Shown here: in pieces, positions 63,776-64,000 of the stretch
Layout of the letters: every line of letters starts with the position of its first letter
Numbering within the stretch: the first letter of the stretch is position 1
Source of the DNA: Abyssibacter profundi
GTDB lineage: Bacteria; Pseudomonadota; Gammaproteobacteria; Nevskiales; OUC007
NCBI RefSeq assembly: GCF_003151135.1
Contig: NZ_QEQK01000002.1
Span: 235,759 to 299,758 of the forward strand
Direction: 5' to 3'
DNA length: 64,000 bases
The notes under the pieces: generated by a model
What the model was told of the DNA's origin: nothing
Seen by the model: the letters and a program-made list of their open reading frames with translations, nothing else
The model's database searches: none
Program-made: the position numbers and the translations under genes

Positions 63776-64000
63776 GAAGCACTGATCTATTCGCGCCGCC
63801 AAGACGGAGCCGGTTTTCGCGCGAGCCCAGGCGGAGTGAGTGCCGCTTGGTTATTCCAAGTCAGCGAACGACAACGCAGGATCGCGGGAAAACCGGCCCG
63901 TTCCGTCTGGATTGCGCCTGCAAACAGGCCAGACTGCGTTGCTCGTCGCTCATTTGGAATGACCAAACTTCGCTCCTCGCGCCTTGCCTGGCCTGTTTGC
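63771..64000 (-). repeat. Dispersed palindromic repeat, copy 3 (composite, cut by window end)
   Basis: The left end (CTAGGGAAGC ... TCGCGCCGCC) matches the end of the repeat seen in copies 1 and 2. A further inverted-repeat block follows: arms at 63802-63823 and 63883-63908 (GCCGGTTTTC and GAAAACCGGC cores) around a small palindrome CTTGGTTATTCCAAG. From 63916 the common core resumes in the other orientation (GCCTGCAAACAGGC, then GCTCATTTGGAATGACC) and runs off the window. It looks like a nested or two-headed version of the element. Confidence 0.75.

Overview
The window is GC-rich, gene-dense DNA from the chromosome of a gammaproteobacterium. The evidence is a system I cytochrome c maturation operon, a complete ybgC-tolQRAB-pal-cpoB operon running into queE-queC, a yebC-ruvCAB block, and an OxyR with cysteines at positions 199 and 208 as in E. 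coli. Two adjacent methyltransferase genes for making glycine betaine from glycine suggest a halotolerant or marine organism. From general family resemblance it could sit near the Nevskiales/Salinisphaerales, but the sequence alone does not prove that.

Layout. 1-3893 is the end of a ccm operon (ccmF cut by the window edge, then ccmG, ccmH, ccmI, each overlapping the next). Next are galU (4063-4962), the 2-oxoglutarate dehydrogenase genes sucA-sucB-lpd (5331-11000), a YfaZ-like outer-membrane protein, and yebC-ruvC-ruvA-ruvB (11592-14487). A convergent isoaspartyl peptidase gene follows, then the Tol-Pal/queuosine operon (15591-22246) and a tRNA-Lys gene (22327-22402). From about 22.5 kb the content becomes accessory: a serine hydrolase, an unknown lipoprotein, OpgG, a membrane diguanylate cyclase, a FabR-like repressor, a BaiN-type flavoprotein and, at 30-39 kb on the minus strand, secreted or lipid-anchored hydrolases with a TetR regulator and a reductase. 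An EAL-CBS-GGDEF gene at 38983-40860 is interrupted by one in-frame TGA. A Na/phosphate symporter, imelysin-like protein and OsmC follow.

The minus-strand block 44345-49755 runs TonB receptor, PaaX-type regulator, fatty-acid desaturase, crotonase; a 45-bp near-perfect palindrome lies directly before paaX. Divergent from the receptor is a plus-strand cluster (49960-54871) encoding a DUF4331 protein, a small lipoprotein, a TPR protein, a HupE/UreJ membrane protein and a small membrane-anchored protein. Its composition suggests an uncharacterised envelope system, perhaps for a metal. A minus-strand operon of sulfotransferase, GT4 glycosyltransferase and DUF2334 deacetylase-like genes (55465-58510) looks like a pathway for a sulfated glycoconjugate. 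The window closes with betaine synthesis genes behind a hairpin-rich leader, an acyltransferase, oxyR and an arsR-type regulator.

A dispersed palindromic repeat of about 110 bp occurs three times (4958-5074, 14485-14600 and 63771 to the window end). Its termini coincide with, or lie within about 25 bases of, the stop codons of galU, ruvB, the isoaspartyl peptidase gene and arsR. No CRISPR array, rRNA, prophage or transposase gene was seen.
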